64,000 bases of DNA, taken from NCBI RefSeq assembly GCF_900166665.1, contig NZ_LT800494.1, positions 2,501,768 to 2,565,767 of the forward strand, written 5' to 3'. The notes under the pieces were generated by a model that saw nothing but the letters and a program-made list of their open reading frames with translations, had not been told where the DNA came from and did no database searches. Origin of the DNA: Cytobacillus gottheilii. GTDB taxonomy: Bacteria > Bacillota > Bacilli > Bacillales > Cytobacillaceae. A program made the position numbers and the translations under genes. Position 1 is the stretch's first letter. Every line of letters starts with the position of its first letter. This document shows positions 16,931-26,265 of the stretch, one piece after another.

Positions 16931-17045
16931 TAAGAAGTATGTAAAGACATTGAAAAAACCTAAAACAAGTCCATAGACAAAATATGAAATACTTCGAATA
17001 CCTTTTCTTGAAACACATAAACACGTGTCTCAAATAACAGACTCA

Positions 17046-18029
17046 TCAAAACAGCTCTGCTACTAGTTCGTAGCTCTTCAATTTTTCTTCGAAGGAATAA
17101 ACATTGCAAATAATCATAAATTCTTCTGTTTGATACAGTTCGCTTAAGTCTAAGAGTTGTTCTCGAACTTTGTCTTTTGTTCCGATCATCATTCGTTTTC
17201 TGTTTTCCTTTATAATCGAATAATCTTCAGGTGTAAGCACTTTTTTCCTTGCTTCTTCTGGGCTTAAAATTTGCGTACTTTCACCTTTTGCGATCGATAA
17301 TAACCACATGTCTTGGCTTAATGCCATTTCTTCAGCTTCCTCTTGTGTATTTGCACAAATAACAAAAATACATATATTAGCCTGAGGTTTTTTCAGACGC
17401 GGTGATGGCTGAAAATGTTTGTAATAATACTCTGTGGCTCTTTTCCCATTTACTGGCGAAATAAAATGACCAAATGTAAAGGCTGTTCCATATTCTGCTG
17501 CGAGCCTTGCTCCTCGATGAGTAATACCAAGCAGCCACAGATCAGGCACAGTTTTGCTAAGCGGATATGCTACTACTTCTTCGTTATTTCCCTTTTCCTG
17601 CATCTGCAAGTAATGCTGCAGATCTCTTAGTTGACGTGGAAATTCATTCAGGCTTTTTCGTATACCGTCCGTTAACGCCAGCCTCGTTTCTGCGTTTCCT
17701 CCTGGAGAACGGCCGATCCCCAGATCAATGCGTCCCGGATATAAGGACTCTAGTATCTTAAAATTTTCTGCCACTTTGAAAGGACTATATTGCGGAAGCA
17801 AAACCCCTCCAGAACCAATTTTGATCTTTTTTGTATGTGCAGCTAAGTGCGCAATCAGGATTTCAGGCGAAGTACCTGCAATCCCGTCTGAATTATGATG
17901 CTCCGCTACCCAAAATCGCACATAACCTAGTTTTTCTGTTAACTGTGCCAATGCTGTTGTATTTTGCAGTGCTTCTTGTGGTGTACTGCCGCTGCTTATG
18001 ACTGATTGATCCAAAACACTTAACTTCAT
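17046..18029 (-). CDS. Luciferase-like flavin-dependent monooxygenase (LLM group 1)
   Basis: A 327-residue TIM-barrel protein. It opens MKLSVLDQSVISSGSTPQEA, with WVAEHHN near residue 40, IKIGSGGVLLPQYSPFKVAE and RIDLGIGRSPGG, the hallmarks of the group-1 luciferase-like oxidoreductases (YceB/YhbW type). Such enzymes use FMNH2 or F420 and oxygen on unknown substrates. It is monocistronic and followed by a repeat-rich gap. Confidence 0.88.
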   Translation of the reverse strand: MKLSVLDQSVISSGSTPQEALQNTTALAQLTEKLGYVRFWVAEHHNSDGIAGTSPEILIAHLAAHTKKIKIGSGGVLLPQYSPFKVAENFKILESLYPGRIDLGIGRSPGGNAETRLALTDGIRKSLNEFPRQLRDLQHYLQMQEKGNNEEVVAYPLSKTVPDLWLLGITHRGARLAAEYGTAFTFGHFISPVNGKRATEYYYKHFQPSPRLKKPQANICIFVICANTQEEAEEMALSQDMWLLSIAKGESTQILSPEEARKKVLTPEDYSIIKENRKRMMIGTKDKVREQLLDLSELYQTEEFMIICNVYSFEEKLKSYELVAELF

Positions 18030-18051
18030 GCCACTCCTCTTTTCTTAAAAG

Positions 18052-18290
18052 AAGGCTGTTTTCGCAAACTTTGTTGCTTTTACATTAATGTACAAAGATT
18101 TCCACTTCAGAGTACTCGCTTTCCGGCGGGGCAGGTGCTGAGCCTCCTCGTCGCTACGCTCCTGTGGGGTCTCAGCTCCCCACTCGTCCCGCAGGAGTCT
18201 CGCACTCTTTCGTTTCAATCAAACAGACATAATACTAAATGCCCCTTTACAGAGTGTTTATTAAACAACAGTCACTAAGAAAAGAGCCTA
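18052..18290 (+). repeat. Carrier-B composite repeat with GC-rich core
   Basis: Terminal inverted repeats are AGGCTGTTTTCGC...TTTGTTG on the left and TAGGCTCTTTTC...TGTTG on the right (minus-strand reading). The centre carries the GC-rich module (CTCGCTTTCC, GCTGAGCCTCCTCG, GGGGTCTCAGC, CCGCAGGAGTCTCGC). It is about 239 bp with no credible ORF. The remaining gap up to 18490 holds only two small hairpins. Confidence 0.7.
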
Positions 18291-18490
18291 AAAAATGTAA
18301 AAGAAGATTGCTTGTTAAAAAGACCTTCTTATATATAAATTTTCAATTATGGTTACAATGTGCTGAAGTACTAGTTTTCCACAAATAAGATTACTTTTAA
18401 TCTGGTGCGTAGTTGTTTTTGTGTTTCTTTTATCATCTAATAAACAATATTAGTTGTAAAATATATTGTCTGTGAAATAGGAATACAGAA

Positions 18491-18638
18491 AAGAAGCTAG
18501 GACATGAGTAGTTAACACGACCATAGAACCGAATGGTTAGCAGTTCATCTTTCTAATCATTCGGTTTTTCATTTGTTATATTTAATATATCTTTTTCACA
18601 CATGAGTGAAATGAAACGGACTTCTTTTAAAAACGGAA
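18491..18638 (-). repeat. Carrier-A repeat without the GC-rich core, inverted
   Basis: On the minus strand AAGTCCGTTTCATTTCACTC joins, without interruption, the sequences that flank the core in the copies at 13174 and 47139. The AT-rich arm, the hairpin at 18530-18570 and the GTCCTAGCTTC end are all present. This is the core-less form of the element. Confidence 0.65.
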
Positions 18639-18729
18639 ATAACATTTTCAGATAATCAGAAACCTTTTTAGTTCGTAAACCGTAAAGTAAGGTAAGAATA
18701 TTGTACAGTTCTAATCAAAGGAGGATATT

Positions 18730-19035
18730 ATGTTTACAACCATTTTTTTCACCGTTGTCATATCGATTCCAGTATACGGTTTGCTTATTTGGATGTATTT
18801 GGAACCTGAAGAAAGCATGTTAGCTGGGAAACGGTGGATGTATCAAGAAGAACCTGAAGTATCAGATTCAGCGATTCGCTATACGAAGTTTTTATCAGTG
18901 ACCACAATGATTGGGCTTCCTTTCTTAATCATTAGTGCTATTTTAGAGATACCCGTTTTAAGATTCGTTTACGTCATATTTCCAGTTGTCATCCTGTTAG
19001 GAGCATTAAAGATATTTACAGATCAGCAAGATTAA
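18730..19035 (+). CDS. Small membrane protein, DUF6199-like
   Basis: A 101-residue protein with AAAGGAGG ahead of the ATG. A membrane helix at 4-22 is followed by a loop (WMYQEEPEVSDSAIRYTKF) and two more helices. The loop pattern, Trp then Glu-Pro-x-x-Ser and an Arg before a helix, recalls DUF6199 membrane proteins; this is tentative. It probably forms an operon with the next small gene. Confidence 0.65.
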   Translation: MFTTIFFTVVISIPVYGLLIWMYLEPEESMLAGKRWMYQEEPEVSDSAIRYTKFLSVTTMIGLPFLIISAILEIPVLRFVYVIFPVVILLGALKIFTDQQD

Positions 19036-19072
19036 CAAATGTTGAAAGTATATTAGGAAGGGTGTACTTAAA

Positions 19073-19279
19073 ATGAAGAAGAAAACGTCCCAATGGAGAT
19101 TGAGTCAAGCAGCGCTAATGGTATTGATCGGCAGTATCATTGGAAGTTCACTTGTTAGTCCTAGCCTAACCTATGTATTGGGAGCCTTATCAGGTTCACT
19201 GCTGCTGGTGATGATTAACGTTGTGTATGTACTATATAAAAAGAGAGCCGCAGCGAAAAAAACAGATGAAAGATATTAG
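19073..19279 (+). CDS. Small membrane protein, unknown
   Basis: A 68-residue protein with AGGAAGGG ahead of the ATG. It has two hydrophobic segments (15-30 and 35-55) between basic ends. It lies 37 bp after the preceding small membrane protein gene, same strand. No family recognised. Confidence 0.6.
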   Translation: MKKKTSQWRLSQAALMVLIGSIIGSSLVSPSLTYVLGALSGSLLLVMINVVYVLYKKRAAAKKTDERY

Positions 19280-19290
19280 TTGAAGCACAA

Positions 19291-19319
19291 TGAAAAAGCT
19301 GGAGACATATTCCCCAGCT
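19291..19319 (-). terminator. Intrinsic terminator of selB
   Basis: On the minus strand AGCTGG and CCAGCT pair and are followed by TTTTTC, just beyond the selB stop. Confidence 0.6.
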
Positions 19320-19325
19320 CAGGTG

Positions 19326-21218
19326 CTATTCCCTTTTCCAGACTCGTTTATTTTCTTCCCGATAAGTCATTCCCAATGCATCAAGTCGCTCCAGAAATGG
19401 AATCATATATTTTCGGGAAAGACCAAGAATTTCTTTCGCTTCTCCCACATCAAAAACATTAGCTGTTTGTTGTTTAAGCTTTTCAACAGCAGCTCTGAAA
19501 TGGTTTCCATGCCAGTAGAAAACATCATCCAATGCGACCACTTCCCCTGTATCCTGCAGAAACTTCTTTACGTCTCCCTGTAAATTCTCCGGCAATCCTG
19601 CATCAGTATAATAGTCATTAAAATACGAAACCTGCATTCCATCCTTTTGCAATGCCAGCAGCATATTTTCTGTCCGCTTTTGCCAGTTCGATGGCACATG
19701 AGGCGTAAAATGCTGATGGCGAATAAATTGGCCATTGCGGATAAAAAGCCCTATTTCTTCTCCTTTGTTTATGACAAATTCAAGTAATGCTTTCGGATAT
19801 TGATTTTGCAGAGACTGCAGCAGTTCTGCCTTTTTCAATCCTTGTTTTAATGGATGTAACTGATGATAATCATTCAGCTGATCGTAGACTTCTTCCTCAA
19901 TAAGCAGCTGTAGTTTTTTTAAGGTGAAATCACTCTTATTCACCTGAACAAAAGGCTCGTTTTGAAGGATCTCTTTTATCGTTCCCTCATCTAAAGAAGT
20001 TTTCAGAACGAGCTCGCCTACAGACAAACTTTTCTCTTCTGTTAATAGATCAATGACCCGTTCTTCCGGAGTGCCCATTTTTTTCTTATCCAGTTCTTCA
20101 ATGGTGTTTAATCCAAAACGATATTTACGGCCATTCGGATCAATGACCCAACCGCCTCCAATCGTTTCTTGCGGACTTGGCCTTCTCAGAATAAAGCGGT
20201 CTCCTCTTTTGGCCACAATCTCTTCATCCAGTCGAAGCTGACAAAGAATTTCCTCATGATCTTCTGTCAGATCATTTCGATCAAAAAAGACAATCCTGCC
20301 CATTACTTCTGAGGTGCCAATATGACATTTAATCGGCATCCGCTGTTTCACCATATACTCTAAATCGTCCACAACTTTTATGCTTACATCAATCGTGCGC
20401 GTGACGGCGAAATGCTCAGATGATACAAGAACATCTCCCCGCTTCATTTCATCTTTTGAAGCTCCTGCCAGATTAATTGCCACCCTTTGACCTGCAAATG
20501 CTAGAGATGCTTGCTTATGATGGACCTGCAGCTGCCGGGCACGAACCTCTAATCCCCTTGGCAAAATGGTTAGGGCTTGTCCTTCTTCTATTGCTCCTTC
20601 ATAAACCGTTCCCCGGACAACAGTTCCTTGTCCCTTCACAGAAAACACCTGATCAATCGGCAGACGAAATTCACCTTTTACATCTCGAGTGTCCTGCTCC
20701 TTCAGCTTGCTGATAATCTCTTCTTTCAACTCTGTAATGCCCCTTAAAGATAAGCTATCCGTCAGCATGAAAGGAGCATCTTCAAAGACAGTACCGACTA
20801 GCTCTTCTTTAATATCTTCTTGTACAAGCTGTATAAATTCTTCCTCAACCCGATCACTTTTTGTGATCGCAACAATGCCTTGTTTAATGCCAAGAAAACC
20901 TAATATTTCAAGATGCTCTTTTGTCTGCGGCATTACACCTTCATCTGCGGCGACAACGAGCACAACAAGATCAATGCCCGCTACACCAGCGATCATTTGC
21001 CGGATAAAACGCTCATGACCTGGAACATCAATAACAGAAATTTGTAGTTCATCGTCCTCATATAAAGGAGCAAAGCCAAGCTCAATTGAAATCTGTCTTT
21101 CTTTTTCCTCTTTTAGCCGGTCTGTATCCACATTTGTTAATGCCTTCGTTAACGTTGTTTTTCCATGATCAATATGTCCTGCCATTCCAATTGTAAAAAA
21201 CCTCTTCAATGCTGCCAC
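19326..21218 (-). CDS. selB: Selenocysteine-specific translation elongation factor SelB
   Basis: A 630-residue GTPase that delivers Sec-tRNA to UGA codons marked by a SECIS hairpin. G1 GHIDHGKT is at residues 14-21, G3 DVPGH at 64-68, and G4 reads TKSD at 119-122, usual for SelB. EF-Tu-like domains II-III follow, and the C-terminal third is the SelB-specific winged-helix region (about 400-630) that binds SECIS RNA. The length fits full SelB. In bacteria it works with selA, selC and selD; none of these is in this window. It is followed at a short distance by coaW upstream on the same strand. Confidence 0.92.
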   Translation of the reverse strand: MAALKRFFTIGMAGHIDHGKTTLTKALTNVDTDRLKEEKERQISIELGFAPLYEDDELQISVIDVPGHERFIRQMIAGVAGIDLVVLVVAADEGVMPQTKEHLEILGFLGIKQGIVAITKSDRVEEEFIQLVQEDIKEELVGTVFEDAPFMLTDSLSLRGITELKEEIISKLKEQDTRDVKGEFRLPIDQVFSVKGQGTVVRGTVYEGAIEEGQALTILPRGLEVRARQLQVHHKQASLAFAGQRVAINLAGASKDEMKRGDVLVSSEHFAVTRTIDVSIKVVDDLEYMVKQRMPIKCHIGTSEVMGRIVFFDRNDLTEDHEEILCQLRLDEEIVAKRGDRFILRRPSPQETIGGGWVIDPNGRKYRFGLNTIEELDKKKMGTPEERVIDLLTEEKSLSVGELVLKTSLDEGTIKEILQNEPFVQVNKSDFTLKKLQLLIEEEVYDQLNDYHQLHPLKQGLKKAELLQSLQNQYPKALLEFVINKGEEIGLFIRNGQFIRHQHFTPHVPSNWQKRTENMLLALQKDGMQVSYFNDYYTDAGLPENLQGDVKKFLQDTGEVVALDDVFYWHGNHFRAAVEKLKQQTANVFDVGEAKEILGLSRKYMIPFLERLDALGMTYREENKRVWKRE

Positions 21219-21239
21219 CTGCTTACCAATATGTAGAGT

Positions 21240-22019
21240 TTAAGAATACAATGCACCAATCGCACCGCTGTATTCCCCATTTTCAATGAATGTACAATCA
21301 AAATCAAACATTTTTGCATACATTTTTAGCTGTTTTTGCAATGCACGATTCAAAGCACCAGCACCTATAAACGCCATCGGAAGCTTCTGCTGTGATGAAC
21401 CAGCCATCACCAGCAAATAAATCGTCTCAGCGATCATATTGACAAGTGCAGCCATTTTCACTTCATCACTAATCGTATCTGTAAAGGCTGCTTTAGCAAA
21501 ATTACTTGCTGATAATTCACCTAAAAGCGGGGCTTCATCTTGACCATAAACATCCTTGACTAACAGATCCGCTTCTGTTCGATCGCCTTCTAGAGCAAGC
21601 TCAATCAGCTGTTCATATGAAGCTTTTCCAGTTAATAGCCGACCTAAACCAAGAAAGGTGCCGCCCCCCATTGCCGTACCTGAAACTCGGACTGCTTTCC
21701 CTTTTTCCACTCGCAGGATTGAAGTTCCTGTTCCGATATTGATCAAAAGAAATGGTTCATGTAATGTATGCAGTATTTTTGCGCCGGAAGCTGCAGCAGT
21801 AAATTCATCTAGTACGGCAGCCTGAGGGAAATATTTGTTCTTCAGCACACCGGCTCCCCCTCCTGTCAAAACCACTTCAGCATGAGGAGAAATCATCTTC
21901 ATCCAGTTAAAAAGAGAAGCTGCTTCTTGAATAGGATATCTTTTATAGTGAAGGTTTCCTTTCTCTTCATAGGCCAATTTGATAAAAGTTGCACCGGCAT
22001 CGATCCCCATCTTATTCAC
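21240..22019 (-). CDS. coaW: Type II pantothenate kinase CoaW
   Basis: A 259-residue ASKHA-fold kinase for the first step of coenzyme A synthesis. The N-terminus is VNKMGIDAGATFIKLAY, with a nucleotide-binding GIDAGAT loop. LDEFTAAASGAK, INIGTGTSILRV and GGGTFLGLGRLL follow, as in the Staphylococcus-type enzyme. The start GTG at 22019 follows GAGGGA and overlaps the stop of the YwaF-like gene by 3 bp (GTGA), so the genes are coupled. The long upstream extension in the same frame runs inside ywaF and is not used. Confidence 0.88.
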   Translation of the reverse strand: MNKMGIDAGATFIKLAYEEKGNLHYKRYPIQEAASLFNWMKMISPHAEVVLTGGGAGVLKNKYFPQAAVLDEFTAAASGAKILHTLHEPFLLINIGTGTSILRVEKGKAVRVSGTAMGGGTFLGLGRLLTGKASYEQLIELALEGDRTEADLLVKDVYGQDEAPLLGELSASNFAKAAFTDTISDEVKMAALVNMIAETIYLLVMAGSSQQKLPMAFIGAGALNRALQKQLKMYAKMFDFDCTFIENGEYSGAIGALYS

Positions 22020-22738
22020 GAATGATCCCTCGCCTTCTGTTGTAATACATAAAAAGGAAGCAAAATGGCAGTGAAGAAAATCAAAGCTGCTGCCTCCAAA
22101 ACAAGAATATACCACGGATAGGGACCAAAATAATCGAGCAATGATCCGTTCGATGGCTTATAGGATAAAAACATATAATTCCCGCCTGTCAGTTTGTTCG
22201 CATAGTAGGCGAATGCTGCACAAATATTTAAAAAGATAAACGATTGAAACAAGCCTTTCTTAGTTGGCTTATATTTTAAAACAAAGATAAAGTAAAAGCT
22301 TGTTAAGATAATAAAAATATGGGTGATAAAAAATTGAAAATAGCGAAAGTGCGGATAGCCTAAAAACAGCTCAGGTGTTAACACAGCCATTAAGGCACCC
22401 GCTACACCAAGAAAATAGACATATTGAAAGATCACCTTTATTTTTGTAAGGTGTAAAATTAAACATAGTATCAGGCTGATCGAACACAGCTGAAGCGGAA
22501 GAGCGATTGAGCTCTCCCACTGATTTGTTGAATACAGCCAATAATGATAGCCGGCTTCAAGTGTAAATAATATAAAAAAGAAAGAAAGCCTGATTCCTAT
22601 ATCATATTTTCTGAGTGTTGTACGAAAAAAATATAGTCCTATTATGCCTGCTATTAAGAATAACACCATCATGATATGCGAAGCCGAATAGGCTATAAAA
22701 GGATATGTATCATACTGATTCCCAAATATACCGTCCAT
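22016..22738 (-). CDS. YwaF-like integral membrane protein (TIGR02206 family)
   Basis: A 240-residue protein with about seven membrane helices. It has the family pattern of Trp and His residues in helices 2-5 (AGYHYWLYSTNQWESSIALP, then QLCS) and KLTGGNYMFLSYKP near residue 185. The function of the family is unknown. It overlaps coaW. The 210 bp to its right (22739-22948) contain a small AT palindrome and no gene. Confidence 0.8.
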   Translation of the reverse strand: MDGIFGNQYDTYPFIAYSASHIMMVLFLIAGIIGLYFFRTTLRKYDIGIRLSFFFILFTLEAGYHYWLYSTNQWESSIALPLQLCSISLILCLILHLTKIKVIFQYVYFLGVAGALMAVLTPELFLGYPHFRYFQFFITHIFIILTSFYFIFVLKYKPTKKGLFQSFIFLNICAAFAYYANKLTGGNYMFLSYKPSNGSLLDYFGPYPWYILVLEAAALIFFTAILLPFYVLQQKARDHS

Positions 22739-22948
22739 TCTAATGACCCCTTAATCTATTAGCTTTTGTATAGTATATTGGATACATCTCCTTCATTTCC
22801 TGCATCATCTGCACATTGTTTTTTGACTGTTTAGAATCTGTCACGAAACAGTCATAACACGTTCACAGATTTATTCAAGTATGCTGCGGTCTTACCTAAT
22901 AATGACACAATCAGAGCCGCAAATCTTGTTTACATAATAATATTATGA

Positions 22949-23848
22949 TCAAACTAAGCTAATTTTTAATTGTTCAAGGAGCCATTTTGGCACATTTATA
23001 CGAACAGTCATTAATGGATCTACGATTTGGCAAACCTCGACTTGGGCTGCGGCACTCAACAGCATGACGGTTTCGCTCATGCTCTTGCCGGATTGTGCAG
23101 AAATGACATCCGCCATCATTTCGGTTCCAAGCTTTGCAGCTTCATCCAGCGTGTTAGCAGATACAATTAATGAAAAAACATCTTCATTTTCTAGAAGAGG
23201 AAATGAGAATTTGGCATTATTGACGACTTCTAACGTAACCGTTGCTTTACCCGCTACTTCAATTCCGGATACACTTACCTCTCCATCCCCCATTGCTGCA
23301 TGAAAATCTCCAAGTGCGAATAATGCTCCTTCTGCAAACACGGGAAAATAAAGAGTCGCTCCCTCAGTGATCATTTTATTATCCATATTGCCGCCATGAG
23401 CACCAGGTGTTCCGCAGTTTACTCCACCTTCTGCAGGAGCCACGCCGATTACGCCAATCATCTTATTTAAAGGAATTTGAATCTCATCAAATTGCACATG
23501 ATCATCCTTAATGGGAAGGATTTTCGCCTCCATCTTTTCTAAGCGATGTCCAAGCACACCTAAATCGGGACCCGTCAGCATAACTCCCTGACTGCTGATT
23601 TCTAATTTGTCGATCTTCACCTTCAGCATATCTCCCGGCTGTGCTCCTTCAACAAAAATTGGACCTGTCGCCGGATTGATGCGGTCCCAATCCAGTTCAG
23701 AGATGGGTGTATCCTCTGAGGTAATTTGATCCTCAAAACAATCATATGTTTCAATCGTTACAGTTTCTCCTGATTTTACCGTTAATACAGGTGAATTTTG
23801 TTTATTAAACTCATAGATTAAGTGATTTTCTCTCGTTAATGAATGCAT
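22949..23848 (-). CDS. Acetamidase/formamidase family hydrolase
   Basis: A 299-residue cytoplasmic enzyme. NPATGPIFVEGAQPGDMLKV near residue 60, GVIGVAPAEGG and GTPGAHGGNMDN in the middle and FALGDFHAAMGDGE near 185 are diagnostic for the acetamidase/formamidase family, which hydrolyses short amides to ammonia and acids. Two adjacent ATGs follow AGGAGG; the second (23848) has the better spacing. Divergent from a cupin gene. Confidence 0.88.
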   Translation of the reverse strand: MHSLTRENHLIYEFNKQNSPVLTVKSGETVTIETYDCFEDQITSEDTPISELDWDRINPATGPIFVEGAQPGDMLKVKIDKLEISSQGVMLTGPDLGVLGHRLEKMEAKILPIKDDHVQFDEIQIPLNKMIGVIGVAPAEGGVNCGTPGAHGGNMDNKMITEGATLYFPVFAEGALFALGDFHAAMGDGEVSVSGIEVAGKATVTLEVVNNAKFSFPLLENEDVFSLIVSANTLDEAAKLGTEMMADVISAQSGKSMSETVMLLSAAAQVEVCQIVDPLMTVRINVPKWLLEQLKISLV

Positions 23849-23910
23849 CATACATCCTCCTATTGACAAAATATTTTTACATTTATTTTACCGTAAAATT
23901 GGGTACTTGC

Positions 23911-23938
23911 ACAGAAAGTCGTCTTTACTCATACATTA
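23911..23938 (+). promoter_or_regulatory. Sigma-K-like promoter
   Basis: AC at 23911, a 17-bp spacer and CATACATTA at 23930-23938 match the sigma-K consensus, about 40 bp before the cupin gene. Confidence 0.55.
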
Positions 23939-23975
23939 AACACGAAAAATAGGGATAGAAAGATAGGTGCAATTA

Positions 23976-24611
23976 ATGGTTTCTTATATGGATTATACCT
24001 CTCCTCAAACAAAATTCAGTTTTGACATGAATAAAAGCCGGCTGTTTACAAAGGATCAGAACAATTACATTAATGTGTTAGGTACGGCGCAGCTTAATAC
24101 ATTGGAGAATATGTCTTTACTTGATATTTTCTTAAGCCAAACCAATGTCATAGAGCCTCATATTCATCAAAACGCTGCCGAACTCGTTTATTGTATTTCT
24201 GGCTCTGCGATCGTTTCGATGCTGAATCCTTTTACGAAACAAATTCAGAATTATAGAATTACCCCTGGAAAAGTCGCCAATGTCCCGCAAGGCTGGTGGC
24301 ATTATGAAGTTGCAGAAGTGGATCATACTCATCTCTTGGCCATCTTTGATGCGCCAACACCAGAATTTGTGTTAGGATCCGATTTATTAAGACTGACACC
24401 AGCTCATATTATGGCACATACGTATTGCCTGGATGAAAATCAATGGAAAAACACAGTCGCCCCCATTAAGGAATCAACCATTATTGGTCCTCCTAAGCAT
24501 TGTAACCAGCGTGAAACAGTGCAGCAGCCTGCTCATACCTCACATGCACAAATGCACCAGCAGCCATATCAGCAGCACTATTATCCGCAGTATTACAGAG
24601 GATTCTATTAA
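23976..24611 (+). CDS. Cupin protein with His/Gln/Tyr-rich tail, probable spore-coat protein
   Basis: A 211-residue protein. A cupin barrel spans about residues 25-140, with metal-ligand candidates in EPHIHQNAAELVY and GKVANVPQGWWHY. The C-terminal 45 residues are low-complexity, dominated by His, Gln, Pro and Tyr and ending QYYRGFY. Such tails are common in spore coat proteins. With the sigma-K-like promoter it is inferred to be made in the mother cell and built into the coat, perhaps as an oxalate-decarboxylase-like or purely structural cupin. The ATG at 23976 is preferred over an in-frame GTG at 23967 that overlaps the ribosome-binding site. Confidence 0.8.
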   Translation: MVSYMDYTSPQTKFSFDMNKSRLFTKDQNNYINVLGTAQLNTLENMSLLDIFLSQTNVIEPHIHQNAAELVYCISGSAIVSMLNPFTKQIQNYRITPGKVANVPQGWWHYEVAEVDHTHLLAIFDAPTPEFVLGSDLLRLTPAHIMAHTYCLDENQWKNTVAPIKESTIIGPPKHCNQRETVQQPAHTSHAQMHQQPYQQHYYPQYYRGFY

Positions 24612-24654
24612 ATCATAAATAACTGCCGGATCCCGTTAATCGTGTATACAAGAA

Positions 24655-24683
24655 AAGGATGCTCCTGTATGAGGAACATCCTT
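24655..24683. terminator. Bidirectional terminator
   Basis: AAGGATGCTCCT and AGGAACATCCTT pair. It lies between the convergent cupin and SDR genes. Confidence 0.7.
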
Positions 24684-24695
24684 GTTATTTCGGTT

Positions 24696-25439
24696 TTATA
24701 GTGCCCAGCGGCCGCCATCAATAATATGGTCTTGACCTGTAATATAAGAAGATTCATCAGATGCAAGGAACAGCGCAAGCTTCGCCATCTCTTCCGGTTC
24801 TCCCAGCCTGCCAATTGGCACCTGGTTGCTTAGGAAATCAATGATATCTTCAGATAAGCCATCTAACAATGGAGTATTAAAGATTCCTGGATTTACAGAG
24901 TTAACGCGAATCCCTTTATCTACATACTCGATTGCAGCCTGCTTTGTCAGCATGACCATCGCACCTTTAGAGACGATATAGGCACCAGAGCCTTTTGTCA
25001 CACGATAACCGCCGATGGATCCTGTATTGACGATTGAGCCGCCTCCATTATCAAGCATCATTTTGATCCCTTCCTGCATGACCAAAAACGCACCTCTTAC
25101 ATTTACACCAAACACCTTGTCCCACTGATCAAGCGGATATTCATGGAGCGGTGTTTCGGTCTGTCCCGTGATTCCTGCGTTATTGCAAAGGACATCCAAG
25201 CGGCCAAACACTCTCTTGCATTCTTCAAAAATAGCAGCCACTTGTTCTGGATCACTGACATCTGCTTTAAACGTATGAAGCTCTCCGCTGACGGTACTTT
25301 TTAACTCTTCAACCTTATCACTCACGTCAACGGCAAGAATTCTTGCACCTTCCTTGCTGAACTCTTCAGCCATTGCTTTCCCGAATCCAGACGCAGCGCC
25401 AGTGATTACTGTTACTTTTCCTTCTAGTCTCTTACTCAT
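24696..25439 (-). CDS. Short-chain dehydrogenase (classical SDR)
   Basis: A 247-residue oxidoreductase. The cofactor motif TGAASGFG is at residues 14-21, CNNAG near 88, and the catalytic Ser-Tyr-Lys set is in NTGSIGG and YIVSK. A C-terminal YITGQDHIIDGG is typical of glucose-1-dehydrogenase or FabG-like SDRs. The acidic residue after the second strand (AVDVSD) favours NAD. Substrate unknown. A monocistronic gene. Confidence 0.87.
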   Translation of the reverse strand: MSKRLEGKVTVITGAASGFGKAMAEEFSKEGARILAVDVSDKVEELKSTVSGELHTFKADVSDPEQVAAIFEECKRVFGRLDVLCNNAGITGQTETPLHEYPLDQWDKVFGVNVRGAFLVMQEGIKMMLDNGGGSIVNTGSIGGYRVTKGSGAYIVSKGAMVMLTKQAAIEYVDKGIRVNSVNPGIFNTPLLDGLSEDIIDFLSNQVPIGRLGEPEEMAKLALFLASDESSYITGQDHIIDGGRWAL

Positions 25440-25632
25440 TGTTAAGCCTCCTCAAGGTTTTAGCTTAATCATGATGTAAAAATTCTTCGAAGTTAATAGG
25501 GACAATCTCCCTACATTCATCATACTACTTTTTTGTAGATGAGATTTCAAATATTGTGAACTTTTTAGCAATATTAAACCTAGCTTGTTTATGCATCGAA
25601 TGAATAGAGTAATAGAATTATGAACAAAAAAA

Positions 25633-25654
25633 AAGACCTTCTCGCAGAGGTCTT
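25633..25654 (-). terminator. Intrinsic terminator
   Basis: AAGACCT/AGGTCTT with a run of nine T on the minus strand; the hairpin begins at the stop codon of the 71-residue gene. Confidence 0.75.
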
Positions 25655-25869
25655 CAATCTTCACCATTTTCACATGTAACCTGAGACAAGAAACCATCTT
25701 TTTCTAAGACAACCTCTCCTACCTCATCAAAGTTATCAAAACAATCTTCAATAATGGCTTGATTTGTTACATGGTTTTGATAAATTTTAGTAAACAGGAT
25801 TCCAGCTACTGTAAAAATGGTGATACTGCCGATGATGGCGATCAGAAGATTTCGTTTTTTATGGGTCAA
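25654..25869 (-). CDS. Small membrane-anchored protein, unknown
   Basis: A 71-residue protein with an N-terminal membrane anchor (residues 8-27) and an acidic outer part containing two Cys (DCFDNFDEVGEVV and VTCENGED). The TTG start follows AGGAGGGAG. Likely exposed outside the membrane, where the two Cys could form a disulfide. No function known to me. Confidence 0.65.
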   Translation of the reverse strand: MTHKKRNLLIAIIGSITIFTVAGILFTKIYQNHVTNQAIIEDCFDNFDEVGEVVLEKDGFLSQVTCENGED

Positions 25870-26010
25870 CGCTTCTCCCTCCTTATTTGCTTTTATTCTA
25901 ACATTTAGAATATTGTTTTCATACCTGTGCGTTCTTAATGGGTCAATTATAAGGTGTTAGAATAAAGTGAGTATGCAATTGCGCAAGTGGATCTTCCTAA
26001 ATTCTAAAAA

Positions 26011-26205
26011 TAAACGGAAAAATTCCTTTTATTCTGGGAAATTACACTATTTCCTGCAAAATAAGAGGATTTTTTCCGACTATTAGTGGAAAATCTTAAG
26101 ATTTTGCTATAAATTCAGCTGATAACCGGAAATTCTCCGCTTATTTTTGCTATTTTTTCCTCTAAATGGACATTAACCGGAATTCTTCCGCTTAAATTTT
26201 CCGAT
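26011..26205. repeat. Degenerate palindromic repeat array, ~51-62 bp spacing
   Basis: Four related blocks: TAAACGGAAAAATTCC (26011), AAGAGGATTTTTTCCG (26063), TAACCGGAAATTCTCCGCTT (26123) and TAACCGGAATTCTTCCGCTT (26174). Each holds a GGAA/TTCC dyad, and the last two are 51 bp apart. The gap 25870-26265 holds nothing else. Confidence 0.55.
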
Positions 26206-26265
26206 GCCGTCACGAAAGGTCAACAGCCGCTAATAGCAGACTGCACTTCAAGACTTTTTTTGCTA

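Noticed and set aside
22739..22948. Possible selC (tRNA-Sec) near selB
   Set aside because: No cloverleaf-compatible arms or CCA-type end were found in this gap or beside selB.
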